From assembly GCF_013283875.1 (NCBI RefSeq), contig NZ_CP054139.1:4030001-4094000 (forward strand): 64,000 nucleotides of DNA, in the 5' to 3' direction. Under the pieces are notes generated by a model. The model searched no databases. It worked only from the letters and a program-made list of their open reading frames with translations, and had not been told where the DNA came from. This document shows, piece by piece, positions 45,780 to 53,661 of the stretch (the first letter of the stretch is position 1; each line of letters opens with the position of its first letter). Both the position numbers and the translations under genes were made by a program. This DNA is from Mucilaginibacter mali. Lineage in GTDB: Bacteria; Bacteroidota; Bacteroidia; Sphingobacteriales; Sphingobacteriaceae.

Positions 45780-45884
45780 ATGAGAAAGTTTATATACATC
45801 GCTTTTATAGCCCTGGCCTTAGGCGCGGCAGTATCTTCGTGCTCGCAAAAGCTTTGCCCGGCATACGGCAATACCAGGCGTTAA
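45780..45884 (+). CDS. Very small putative lipoprotein (34 aa)
   Basis: ATG at 45780 opens a 34-codon frame ending TAA at 45882-45884. The product begins MRKFIYIAFIALALGAAVSS and continues CSQKLCPAYGNTRR: a complete lipoprotein signal with lipobox (VSSC, Cys21) followed by only 13 more residues. A -7-like TAAATTTG occurs at 45759-45766. The mature peptide would be a 14-residue lipid-anchored tail with a second cysteine. It is too short for routine gene finding. The function is unknown. Confidence 0.65.
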   Translation: MRKFIYIAFIALALGAAVSSCSQKLCPAYGNTRR

Positions 45885-45965
45885 CCGCTCCTTTAAAATC
45901 CATTTTTACCTTTCGCTGAAACTAATGCGGCCTATTGGCTGTATTTTTGTATCATAATATTTTAT

Positions 45966-46295
45966 ATGAACTGGACTGCATTAGATACGGCCGAACAACT
46001 GAACAGCATTAAGCAAAACCACGGCTATAGCCTTATTTTTAAGCATAGCACGCGTTGCTCTATCAGTATGATGGTCAAGCGCCGCTTTGAGATGGATTGG
46101 GACAGGATACCTACCGAAATACCACTGTACTTTTTAGACCTGATCCGCTACCGCGAAATATCTAATCAAATTGCCGGCGAGTTTGCCGTGCATCACGAAT
46201 CGCCACAGCTACTGCTGATCAAAGACGGCGAATGCATCCTGGATCAATCGCACGGCGAAATATCTGTGGATGATACCTTGCTGATGATCGAGTAA
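45966..46295 (+). CDS. ytxJ: Bacillithiol-system redox protein YtxJ
   Basis: A 109-residue thioredoxin-like protein. The family motif is FKHSTRCSISMMVKRRFEMD, with a single redox cysteine followed by I-S-M in place of a CxxC pair. The RYREISNQIAGEFAVHHESPQ segment is also typical. YtxJ proteins are linked to bacillithiol de-thiolation. No bacillithiol synthesis gene is in the window. Confidence 0.92.
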   Translation: MNWTALDTAEQLNSIKQNHGYSLIFKHSTRCSISMMVKRRFEMDWDRIPTEIPLYFLDLIRYREISNQIAGEFAVHHESPQLLLIKDGECILDQSHGEISVDDTLLMIE

Positions 46296-46326
46296 TTCTT
46301 CTAAAAGAAGACTTTTAATAAAAGAG

Positions 46327-46437
46327 TTGTCATTGCGGGCGATAGCGTGGCAATCTCGTAGTATGTATATTAAACTACGAGATTGCCACGTCGCCCCATT
46401 TCACAAGTTCCTCCTCACCGCTCCTCGCAACGACAAC
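46327..46437. repeat. GTCATTGCG...CGCAACGAC dispersed repeat, copy 1
   Basis: The arms TGTCATTGCGGGCGATAGCG and CTCCTCGCAACGACA enclose an inner pair GGCAATCTCGTAGT/ACTACGAGATTGCC. It sits between convergent ytxJ and gltX. A diverged copy is at 60723-60884. Confidence 0.75.
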
Positions 46438-46462
46438 ACATGTGGAAAATAACGTAAGTGTT

Positions 46463-47983
46463 TTACGCCGTAAACGCTTCCAGCGCTTTATTTATACGGC
46501 TGATGGTTTCCTCCTTGCCTAACAGCGCCGCGATATCAAACACATGCGGGCCAAACTTGCCGCCAACCAGCATAATGCGGAATGGCAGCATCACATCGCC
46601 CATTTTAAAGCTCTTTTCTTCCATAAAAGCTTTAAACATAGTTTCCAGTTCAACAGCTTCATAGGTTGATGATACTTCTATTTTCGAAGCGAACTCGTTA
46701 AAGAAATCAGTTTTGGCATCTGTCCATTTGGGTTTAACAGCTGTCAGGTCATATTCGGCAGGTTGCTGGAAAAAGTATACCGATTGCTGATAAAAATCGG
46801 GCAGCAGCGTGCAGCGATCTTTTATCATGTCGATAACCTGCAGCAGATAGGTGTCATCGCTAACAACAACGCCTTTATCGGCCAGTACAGCAGCTACTTT
46901 AGGCTTTAAGCTTTCAGCATTAAGCTTTTTAACCCACTCGGCATTGTACCATTTGGCCTTTTCAAAATCAAACTTAGCGCCCGCCTTGCTTACCCGTTCT
47001 ATCGAGAATTTCTCTACCAGTTCATCCAGCGTAAAGATCTCCTGTTCGGTGCCGTCGTTCCAGCCCAGCATAGCCAGCAGGTTCACAAAGGCTTCGGGCA
47101 AAAAGCCCAGTTCACGGAAGCCCGGGGTTAGTTCGCCGGTCTTGGCATCAAACCAGTTCATGGCAAATACCGGGAAGCCCAGGCGTGCGCCATCGCGCTT
47201 GCTTAACTTGCCATGGCCATCAGGTTTTAATATCAGCGGCAAATGCGCCCATTGCGGCATATCGGCCTCCCAGCCCAGATATTTCCATAGCAGCAGGTGC
47301 ACCGGCGCCGATGGTAGCCACTCTTCGCCGCGGAAGGCGTGGGTGATCTTCATTAAAAAATCGTCGACAACTACGGCCAGGTGGTAGGTCGGCATACCGT
47401 CAGCCTTTAGCAGCACCTTATCATCAACCTGGTTGGTATCAAAGTTTACATAACCACGTATCATATCGGTAAAGCCGATGTGTTCGTCAGCCGGCATTTT
47501 AATGCGGATCACATGTGGTGTACCGGCATCCAATAGCTGGTCAACCTCGTGCTGCGATAAGTTCAGCGAGTTACGCAGGGTATCGCGATAAGCATGCCCA
47601 TATTGAAAGTTGGGGAACTCCTTGCGGTTTTGATCCAGTTCTTCGGGTGTGTCAAAAGCGTAGTATGCATGCCCCTCCATCACCAGTTTTTCGGCATATT
47701 GGCGATAGATGGCCTTGCGTTCGCTTTGGCGGTATGGCGCGTAATGGCCACCGGCTACCGGGCTTTCATCGGGCGTAAGGCCGCACCAGGTAAGGCAATC
47801 TAAAATATATTGTTCGGCGCCGGCTACGTAGCGGCTTTGGTCGGTATCCTCAATACGTAAAACAAAATCGCCGCCATGCTTGCGGGCAAAAAGGTAGTTG
47901 AATAATACAGTACGTACGCCGCCAAGGTGTAAACCTCCGGTTGGGCTTGGCGCAAAACGCACCCTCACTTTGTTAGTTGTCAT
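46463..47983 (-). CDS. gltX: Glutamate-tRNA ligase
   Basis: A 506-residue class I aminoacyl-tRNA synthetase. The HIGH-type motif is SPTGGLHLGGVRT (residues 13-25) and KMSKS appears as GKLSKRDGARL. The C-terminal anticodon-binding domain is intact, and the length is normal. A -7 box (TATCTTTG on the minus strand, 47999-47992) lies 9 nt before the start codon, so the transcript would be nearly leaderless. It charges tRNA-Glu. Confidence 0.97.
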   Translation of the reverse strand: MTTNKVRVRFAPSPTGGLHLGGVRTVLFNYLFARKHGGDFVLRIEDTDQSRYVAGAEQYILDCLTWCGLTPDESPVAGGHYAPYRQSERKAIYRQYAEKLVMEGHAYYAFDTPEELDQNRKEFPNFQYGHAYRDTLRNSLNLSQHEVDQLLDAGTPHVIRIKMPADEHIGFTDMIRGYVNFDTNQVDDKVLLKADGMPTYHLAVVVDDFLMKITHAFRGEEWLPSAPVHLLLWKYLGWEADMPQWAHLPLILKPDGHGKLSKRDGARLGFPVFAMNWFDAKTGELTPGFRELGFLPEAFVNLLAMLGWNDGTEQEIFTLDELVEKFSIERVSKAGAKFDFEKAKWYNAEWVKKLNAESLKPKVAAVLADKGVVVSDDTYLLQVIDMIKDRCTLLPDFYQQSVYFFQQPAEYDLTAVKPKWTDAKTDFFNEFASKIEVSSTYEAVELETMFKAFMEEKSFKMGDVMLPFRIMLVGGKFGPHVFDIAALLGKEETISRINKALEAFTA

Positions 47984-47991
47984 GATGGGCG

Positions 47992-48208
47992 CAAAGATAG
48001 GGGTTTCAGTCGGGAAGTCCGAAAGACCGCAAGTCGGAAAGATGTAAAGAAAGTCGGAAAGTCCGAAAGTCGGGAAAGTCCGGAAGATATTTCGTTGTAT
48101 TATCTAAAAGCCTGACAAATTAAAATGTATACATCCATCGTTCAACAATACTTACTATCTTCCGGACTTTCCCGACTTTCGGACTTCCGGACTAAAAAAT
48201 TATATTTG
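47992..48208. promoter_or_regulatory. Divergent gltX / histidine kinase promoters built around an inverted repeat
   Basis: The minus-strand promoter of gltX has TATCTTTG at 47999-47992, and the plus-strand promoter of the kinase has TATATTTG at 48201-48208. In both cases a TTTCG from the GACTTTCGGACTTCC-type repeat lies 20 or 19 nt upstream, at the -33 position. The repeat fills the space between. Confidence 0.5.
48001..48195. repeat. GTCGGAAAGTCCG-type inverted repeat
   Basis: Iterated GTCGGAAAGTCCGAAAGTCG units on the left (48010-48090) are matched by CTTCCGGACTTTCCCGACTT on the right (48160-48195). About 65 nt of AT-rich sequence lies between. It could form a large cruciform or hairpin between two divergent genes. 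Confidence 0.7.
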
Positions 48209-48216
48209 AGCCTGCT

Positions 48217-49446
48217 ATGCTGAATCCCGCCCAACAAAAACAACGCTGGAAATACTCCTTGATCGCCTTCGCGGTGGTTATCGTTTGCGGATCGTTGTTT
48301 TATACCAAGTACCTGGTGCGCAACATTACCAATGCCGAACGTACCCGCGCGCAGGTTTGGGCCATGAGCATGAAGCAGCAAATGGCATCAGATGATAACG
48401 ACAACATTGCCTATGCCATGGCTGTGCGCGATAGCTCCATTGTACCGTCTATTGTAGTTGATGAAAAGGGTGAAATGATATTCACCAAAGGGCTCGATCC
48501 CAACAAAACGTTAAACCCCATACCTCAACCCCCTAAAAAAAAGGGCGACCCGGTTGCTGTATACGATCTTAATTATTTTAAGGCCCAACTGGCTATTATG
48601 AAAGATCAGCATCCCGAGCCTATAAAGATACTTTTACCTTTGGGCACGAAGGGCTATTGGCTGGTTTATTACCAGGATTCGCCGCTGCTTACCCAATTAA
48701 AGTATTTCCCTTACGTTCAATTGTCGGTGATAGCGATCTTCTTGCTAATGGCCTATTCATCGTTCAGTTCGTCGCGACGGTCGGAGCAGGACCAGGTTTG
48801 GGTAGGTTTGGCTAAAGAGACGGCGCACCAGTTAGGCACACCCATATCATCGCTAATGGCCTGGATAGAGCTGATCAAGGATAAGTTCAATGCCGATAAC
48901 GATCAACTGGTGCTGGAAATGGAAAACGATGTGCGCCGGCTGGAAATTGTGGCCGACCGCTTCTCAAAGATCGGGTCGAAACCCCAGTTGGAACCTTATT
49001 CGGTTTACGATGTGGTAAAGGATTTTGTTGAATATTTCAGGATCCGCGTAAGCAACAAAATAAGCTTTGAAGTAAAGGGCAATAAAGAACTGATGGCTGG
49101 TTTAAACATCCCGCTGTTTGATTGGGTGATAGAAAACCTGCTGAAAAATGCCGTAAACGCAATTGAAGGCACCGGAAGTATTACGGTTGAAATATCGGGC
49201 AATAAAACCAATAAGCAGGTATTTATTGATGTGATAGACACGGGCAAAGGCATCCCCCGGTCAAAATTCGCCACTGTTTTTCAACCCGGCTATACTACAC
49301 GCAAGCGTGGCTGGGGGCTGGGTTTGTCGCTTACCAAAAGGATGGTGGAGAATTATCATAATGGCCAGATCTTCGTTCGCGACTCTGAATTAGGCAAAGG
49401 CACTATCTTCCGCATTATATTAAAAAGTTTAACCCATGATAGCTAA
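48217..49446 (+). CDS. Sensor histidine kinase
   Basis: A 409-residue membrane kinase. The two transmembrane helices (residues about 11-30 and 163-185) flank a 130-residue periplasmic region. The phospho-acceptor is in AKETAHQLGTPISSL, and the ATPase domain shows NLLKNAVNAIEG, DTGKGIPRSKF and RGWGLGLSLTKR. This is the HisKA subgroup in which HQL replaces the usual HEL. No response regulator is adjacent; the DinB gene overlaps the end by 11 nt. Confidence 0.93.
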   Translation: MLNPAQQKQRWKYSLIAFAVVIVCGSLFYTKYLVRNITNAERTRAQVWAMSMKQQMASDDNDNIAYAMAVRDSSIVPSIVVDEKGEMIFTKGLDPNKTLNPIPQPPKKKGDPVAVYDLNYFKAQLAIMKDQHPEPIKILLPLGTKGYWLVYYQDSPLLTQLKYFPYVQLSVIAIFLLMAYSSFSSSRRSEQDQVWVGLAKETAHQLGTPISSLMAWIELIKDKFNADNDQLVLEMENDVRRLEIVADRFSKIGSKPQLEPYSVYDVVKDFVEYFRIRVSNKISFEVKGNKELMAGLNIPLFDWVIENLLKNAVNAIEGTGSITVEISGNKTNKQVFIDVIDTGKGIPRSKFATVFQPGYTTRKRGWGLGLSLTKRMVENYHNGQIFVRDSELGKGTIFRIILKSLTHDS

Positions 49447-49948
49447 ACCGCAAGCGGGCGAATACGCCCATTTTTACCAAACCTATGTAAGCCTGGTTGA
49501 TACGGATAATATTACCGCCTTGTTAAGCCAGCTGCAGGACAGCACTTTCAATTTTTTCAACAACTTACCCGCCGATAAAGCCGATTACGCCTATGCCGAG
49601 GGCAAATGGACCATTAAGCAGCTTTTAGGCCATTTGATTGATGCTGAGCGTGTATTCGCTTTCCGCCTGCTTTGCTTTTCGCGCGGCGATAAAAATAACC
49701 TGCCCGGCTTTGATGAGAATAGTTATGTTGATAACGGAGGTTTTGGAAACCGTACCTTAGCCCACCTGGCCGAAGAATTTAAAGCCGCGCGCCATAGTAA
49801 TGTTTTAATGTTGCAGGGTATCAGCGATGAACAAAGTATACTGATGGGCAATGCCAACAACTACCCCATATCGGTAAGGGCGCTGGCCTATATCATGGCC
49901 GGGCACGAGTTACACCACCTGCGTATCATCAAGGAAAGATATCTTTAA
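49436..49948 (+). CDS. DinB family protein
   Basis: A 170-residue four-helix-bundle protein of the DinB/YfiT superfamily. The three histidines that bind a metal appear as LLGHLIDAER, in the middle helix region (LAHLAEEFKAARHSN), and in MAGHELHHLRII. Members include putative thiol-S-transferases; the role here is unknown. It overlaps the kinase gene by 11 nt, so the two are co-expressed. Confidence 0.9.
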   Translation: MIAKPQAGEYAHFYQTYVSLVDTDNITALLSQLQDSTFNFFNNLPADKADYAYAEGKWTIKQLLGHLIDAERVFAFRLLCFSRGDKNNLPGFDENSYVDNGGFGNRTLAHLAEEFKAARHSNVLMLQGISDEQSILMGNANNYPISVRALAYIMAGHELHHLRIIKERYL

Positions 49949-49952
49949 AACA

Positions 49953-49986
49953 AAAATGCCCTTTGAAAAAACTCAAAGGGCATTTT
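49953..49986. terminator. Bidirectional terminator after the DinB gene
   Basis: AAAATGCCCTTTG and CAAAGGGCATTTT form a 13-bp stem around an 8-nt A-rich loop. It lies between the DinB gene and the convergent gene at 50009, so it can serve both strands. Confidence 0.9.
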
Positions 49987-50008
49987 GTTTATCTGCTAAC
50001 AACCGGCG

Positions 50009-50710
50009 CTATTCGTTGGCCCAATTAAAACGCCTGTAATTGTCGTCGCTGCTGTTTGCCGATTCTATTTTGGCATACACTGTAAATTCAGATGGGATAG
50101 TTTTGTCCTTATAAGTACTTGGTACCCATTCAACCGGGAAAGCCGCGTTTAACCCAATAACCTTGGGTGTACTTTTTTTATTTTTACCATATACATAAGC
50201 CAAAGTATAAACCGCTTTGCCTTTTTCATCAATATGTGCGGTAATTTCTGCCGTAACACCTTCGTTGGTAGGGTCGTTGTAATTAGTAGCTATTTCTTTA
50301 CCTATTAAGGTTACATAAAAATCAACCGGGCATAAAGGCAGTGGCACCGATGCATCTTTGACAATAGTGGCATCATCGCTTAAAACGTTTACCTTCACAT
50401 TATCCAAAGCTTTTGCATCAAGATACAACACCTTCTTTTGGTCGTAATTGTAACGCATGGTCAGCTGCTCTTTGCTATCAAAAAAGTACCAGGTACCGGC
50501 GCGGTTACCGTCTTTATAAGAGCCGCGCACCAATACGCCATTATTATCTGTGTTTTTTACCGAATACAGGCCTTCTTTGGTTTTGCCATCGTTAGCCACG
50601 GTGTAGTTCAATTCTGCGTGTTTGGTTAAGGCTACCTTTTTTTCCTGGGTTTGTGCGGAAGCTGATACGCACACGGCCAGCATTGCGGCCACTAATACCT
50701 GGTGTTTCAT
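50009..50710 (-). CDS. Exported protein with a MORN-like repeat, unknown function
   Basis: A 233-residue protein with a signal peptide ending at SASAQ (residue 20). Near residue 63 lies a MORN-variant segment (VRGSYKDGNRAGTWYFFD). The C-terminal half has a TonB-C-like pattern (VTAEITAHIDEKGKAVYT, then FPVEWVPSTYKDKTI). The pairing of these two features is seen in many Bacteroidota exported proteins of unknown role. It is a single gene. Confidence 0.75.
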   Translation of the reverse strand: MKHQVLVAAMLAVCVSASAQTQEKKVALTKHAELNYTVANDGKTKEGLYSVKNTDNNGVLVRGSYKDGNRAGTWYFFDSKEQLTMRYNYDQKKVLYLDAKALDNVKVNVLSDDATIVKDASVPLPLCPVDFYVTLIGKEIATNYNDPTNEGVTAEITAHIDEKGKAVYTLAYVYGKNKKSTPKVIGLNAAFPVEWVPSTYKDKTIPSEFTVYAKIESANSSDDNYRRFNWANE

Positions 50711-50795
50711 AATAGTTAGGATTTAAAACGTTCTTCAGTATAAAAGTAATAAATATTTAATAATTAATAAATTAGTTTAATTTTTTTCTGCTAAA

Positions 50796-50830
50796 CAAAA
50801 AAAAAGCCGCGCGAACTATTCGCACGGCTT
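50796..50830 (-). terminator. Terminator of the DUF6249 gene
   Basis: On the minus strand AAGCCGTGCG and CGCGCGGCTT (one mismatch) are followed by a run of nine T. It lies 30 nt after the stop of the gene at 50861. Confidence 0.9.
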
Positions 50831-50860
50831 ACCCATTTGTTTTGATTTAATTCTACTGCA

Positions 50861-51208
50861 CTACTCCTTGTCCAGTATTTCCTTTTTTTCTATACGGTAT
50901 GATAATACCAGGCCGCCACCGCCAAATATGGCAATCAACGCGAAATAGATAGCCGGGTTATCTTCGCCCACATGAAACAGGGTACGATCGAGCAGAAAAG
51001 CCAGGAACAATCCTAAACCGGCACCTATTAGCAGCAAGCCCCACTTCAGGTTTTTGTAGGGGGCGGGTTGCGCCCGGTAAGCCCGCGGATCCATACCGCG
51101 CTCAATCATGGCCATTTTTTCTTTATTGCTTAGGTAGATGATACCAAAAATCATTGCGAATAATCCCAGTGGTACTAAAATCGGGATCAGTAATTCTCCG
51201 TGTTCCAT
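50861..51208 (-). CDS. DUF6249 membrane protein
   Basis: A 115-residue protein with three hydrophobic segments (residues about 6-25, 55-73 and 84-102) and the KEKMAMIERGMDPR segment typical of the family. It is divergent from an ECF sigma factor gene, an arrangement common in this group. A link to that sigma factor's regulon is plausible. The molecular role is unknown. Confidence 0.85.
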   Translation of the reverse strand: MEHGELLIPILVPLGLFAMIFGIIYLSNKEKMAMIERGMDPRAYRAQPAPYKNLKWGLLLIGAGLGLFLAFLLDRTLFHVGEDNPAIYFALIAIFGGGGLVLSYRIEKKEILDKE

Positions 51209-51645
51209 TTTCTTATTTTTTTAAAGTGATTAAATTTTTGTTCCGTTGTTTGTGTTATGTAAGCTATGACCACAGGTTTTTTAAACAGGTTACACCCTTG
51301 ATGAAAAAAATTGCAATATTTTTTCTGCTTATATTTTAAAAGTATAAGGCATGGCATTTTAGTATTATTAATAACATTAATAACCAATAACAGCGCAGCG
51401 AAATGACCATAACTATAAGGGCGTTGCCTGCGGCCGGGCTTTCCACTCATACTGCACGGGCCTTAACCACCTGGCCGGTATCCGCTGCAATCCCTAACGC
51501 GGGTTGGTCTGAATCAGAATTTACAGGATTTTAGAATTAACAGAATTTTGAAAATCCTTAAATCCTGTAAATTCTGATTCAGACATTAAAAAATCTGTAC
51601 TTTAGTGTAACCTCCGTTAAAAGCGCGTAGTCATAGGTACCAGTA
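51209..51645. other. 437-nt divergent intergenic region with two repeats
   Basis: The first 200 nt are AT-rich and should hold the DUF6249 promoter. The segment 51420-51500 (GGCTTTCCACTC, then GGTATCCGCTGCAATCCC) resembles a dispersed repeat also seen inverted near 60600-60690. 51508-51583 is a near-perfect inverted repeat. The sigma-factor promoter, perhaps autoregulated, must lie in the last 60 nt; I could not assign it. Confidence 0.5.
51508..51583. repeat. AATTTACAGGATTT-type inverted repeat
   Basis: TCTGAATCAGAATTTACAGG on the left matches the reverse complement CCTGTAAATTCTGATTCAGA on the right, with a 36-nt middle. It resembles widely dispersed Bacteroidota repeats and sits about 60 nt upstream of the ECF sigma gene. 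Confidence 0.8.
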
Positions 51646-52227
51646 ATGCAAAGCAAGCTTTCCGATATCGAATTGATACAGCAAACCATGGCGGGTAACC
51701 AATCGGCGTATGCCGACCTGGTGAAGCGTCATCAACGGTTTGTGTTTACACTGGCTATGCGCTTTACCAAAAGCCGCGAGGATGCCGAAGAGGTGGCGCA
51801 GGATTGCTTTATAAAGGCTTACCGCTCGCTGGCATCATTTCAGCAGCAAAGTAAGTTTAGCACCTGGCTGTATAGCATTGTTTATACAACGGCTATGACC
51901 CACCTGCGCAAAAAACGGGTGGCGACCGATTCGATAGATGACGAGGAAAACTTTATCCAGATTGCCGATACACACGGCGGTATGGACGTGAACCTGGCCG
52001 AGAACAGATCGCGGTCGTACTATTTAAATATGGCAATTAGTCAGCTATTGCCCGATGATGCTGCCATTATTACATTGTTTTATAATGGCGAGCAATCACT
52101 TGAGGAAATTGGCGAAGCCTTAAATATGGAGGCTAATACCGTAAAGGTTAAACTATTCAGGGCGCGGCAGCGTTTAAAAGAAAAGCTGGAACGCCTGTTA
52201 AAACACGAGGTTAACGAATTGATATGA
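51646..52227 (+). CDS. ECF-type RNA polymerase sigma factor
   Basis: A 193-residue sigma-70 family protein of the ECF group. Region 2 includes FVFTLAMRFTKSREDAEEVAQ and FIKAYRSLASFQQQSKFSTW. Region 4 has LPDDAAIITLFYNGEQSLEEI followed by a helix-turn-helix (GEALNMEANTVKVKLFRARQ). It overlaps the next gene by 4 nt (ATGA), and that gene encodes its likely anti-sigma partner. Confidence 0.95.
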   Translation: MQSKLSDIELIQQTMAGNQSAYADLVKRHQRFVFTLAMRFTKSREDAEEVAQDCFIKAYRSLASFQQQSKFSTWLYSIVYTTAMTHLRKKRVATDSIDDEENFIQIADTHGGMDVNLAENRSRSYYLNMAISQLLPDDAAIITLFYNGEQSLEEIGEALNMEANTVKVKLFRARQRLKEKLERLLKHEVNELI

Positions 52228-52733
52228 ACAGCATAGAAGAAAAACTGTGGGCCTATATTGATGGCACCTGCACCGCCGCCGAACGCGAGCAGATAAGCGC
52301 GTTAATTGAGCACGATGCGGAATACAGGCAACAGTACGAGGAATTATTGCAACTGCACACCGGGTTTGGCAGCCTGGAACTGGACGAACCGCCAATGGCG
52401 TTCACCTATAACGTAATGGAGCAAATACGCACCCAGGAGGCCAGTGTGCCGCTAAAAGCCGCCATCAACAAGCGCATTATATATGCTATTGCCGCGTTTT
52501 TTGTATTAACCATTACGGTGCTTTTAATTTTTGCTTTACGCGATATTAACTGGAGCAGCGGCAGCAGCAGCGTTCAACTACAGGATAAATTAAAGCTACC
52601 ACAGGTTAACAATGTTTTCACCAGCAAGTGGATGCAGGGCTTCCTGTTTTTTGACCTGGTGCTGGGGATGTTTTTATTAGACAGCTACCTGCGCAAACGC
52701 GATACAACTAAAAGGAGTGAATTGGCCGCATAA
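52224..52733 (+). CDS. Putative anti-sigma factor, membrane protein
   Basis: A 169-residue protein. The N-terminal 60 residues (EEKLWAYIDGTCTAAEREQI...) resemble the anti-sigma ASD helical domain but lack the zinc-binding HxxxCxxC motif. One or two transmembrane segments follow (residues about 87-107 and 133-150). It is translationally coupled to the ECF sigma gene, the standard arrangement for a sigma/anti-sigma pair. Confidence 0.8.
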   Translation: MNSIEEKLWAYIDGTCTAAEREQISALIEHDAEYRQQYEELLQLHTGFGSLELDEPPMAFTYNVMEQIRTQEASVPLKAAINKRIIYAIAAFFVLTITVLLIFALRDINWSSGSSSVQLQDKLKLPQVNNVFTSKWMQGFLFFDLVLGMFLLDSYLRKRDTTKRSELAA

Positions 52734-52827
52734 AATATTGGCAAAACCCAATTTTGGCACAGCACTTGCTATAATATACATGAACTGGCAATCTTGCCGG
52801 TTTAATTGTGATAAGGTTTAGGTTGAA

Positions 52828-52860
52828 AGTCCCCCGGAGCAAGTCTGGGGGGCTTTTTAT
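52828..52860 (+). terminator. Terminator of the ECF sigma/anti-sigma operon
   Basis: AGTCCCCCGGA and TCTGGGGGGCT form a GC-rich stem around a short loop, followed by TTTTTAT. Confidence 0.85.
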
Positions 52861-52875
52861 TTATACCCTATCCAT

Positions 52876-53445
52876 CTACAAAGCCTCTGCTACCAGCAAA
52901 TAAGCATCGCTGAACTGTAACCTATAAAAGCCATCCTGCACAACTTCGTACAGATCATCCGCCACTTGTACCAAATTGGTGTACACTAAATTGTGCGATT
53001 GTGTCAAAATTTCTATACGGTTACCGGCAGGTTGCCATTTGCTGAAGCCATTGTGCAGGGCCACTATCTTTTTATCGTCATAAAAAACAACAAGGTCCGT
53101 TTGCGAAAAATATGGCGCAAGCACTTCAATATCCAATTCATCGCTAACAAGATTAATTGCCGGATATCCCTGTGCTATTAATTGGTCAAGAGCGGCTACA
53201 AGCGGGTGATTACCCGCTAACGGAAATTGCTTAATATCCGATTGCTGCAGGTCGGGCATTTCATCGGCCACCAGCCAATCTATCTTGATGCCTTGCGATT
53301 GCACCTTTTCGGCTACGTCAGCCGTAACTACAACCGTTGGGCTCCATTCCAGCAACTGGCCTAATAGTTCATCCGGGAAGTTATCCAATCCGGCTATCAG
53401 TAAGGCTGGTTCCTGCTTTTCGCGTACGATGTGGTGGGAGGACAT
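52876..53445 (-). CDS. Thiamin pyrophosphokinase-like protein, probably inactive
   Basis: A 189-residue protein. The start MSSHHIVREKQEPALLI and the LLGQLLEWSPTVVV stretch match thiamin pyrophosphokinases of this group. The usual catalytic segments with conserved Asp-Gly and Gly-Asp-Asp/Phe-Asp residues are replaced by TADVAEKVQSQ and VADEMPDLQQS. The DKK...N stretch near residue 122 and the beta-sandwich-like C-terminus remain. I infer a diverged paralogue or regulatory homologue without kinase activity. No thiamine genes are adjacent. Confidence 0.65.
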   Translation of the reverse strand: MSSHHIVREKQEPALLIAGLDNFPDELLGQLLEWSPTVVVTADVAEKVQSQGIKIDWLVADEMPDLQQSDIKQFPLAGNHPLVAALDQLIAQGYPAINLVSDELDIEVLAPYFSQTDLVVFYDDKKIVALHNGFSKWQPAGNRIEILTQSHNLVYTNLVQVADDLYEVVQDGFYRLQFSDAYLLVAEAL

Positions 53446-53490
53446 TTGTTAGTGATTCGTTAATTAGTGCTTAGAGATTAGTAACCCGTC

Positions 53491-53580
53491 ATGCCGAACT
53501 TGTTTCGGCATCCCATCTGATTAGTTTGAAAACAGCATACGTCACTTTGCATGTGGGGTGCCGAAACAAGTTCGGTATGA
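53491..53580. repeat. CATGCCGAAC...GTTCGGTATG dispersed palindrome, copy 3
   Basis: A third copy of the family at 19133 and 31197, 90 bp, with one arm mismatch (GGTATG instead of GGCATG). It lies between two genes on the same strand. Confidence 0.85.
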
Positions 53581-53603
53581 CTGGTTACAGGAAACAAAAT
53601 TGC

Positions 53604-53637
53604 AAAAAAAAGCCATCCAATATAATGGATAGCTTTT
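53604..53637 (-). terminator. Terminator of the Bax-inhibitor-1 gene
   Basis: On the minus strand AAAAGCTATCCAT and ATTGGATGGCTTTT pair with one G-U, followed by a T-run. It lies 24 nt after the stop codon at 53662. Confidence 0.85.
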
Positions 53638-53661
53638 CAATTTTTATATCATTCCTAATGA

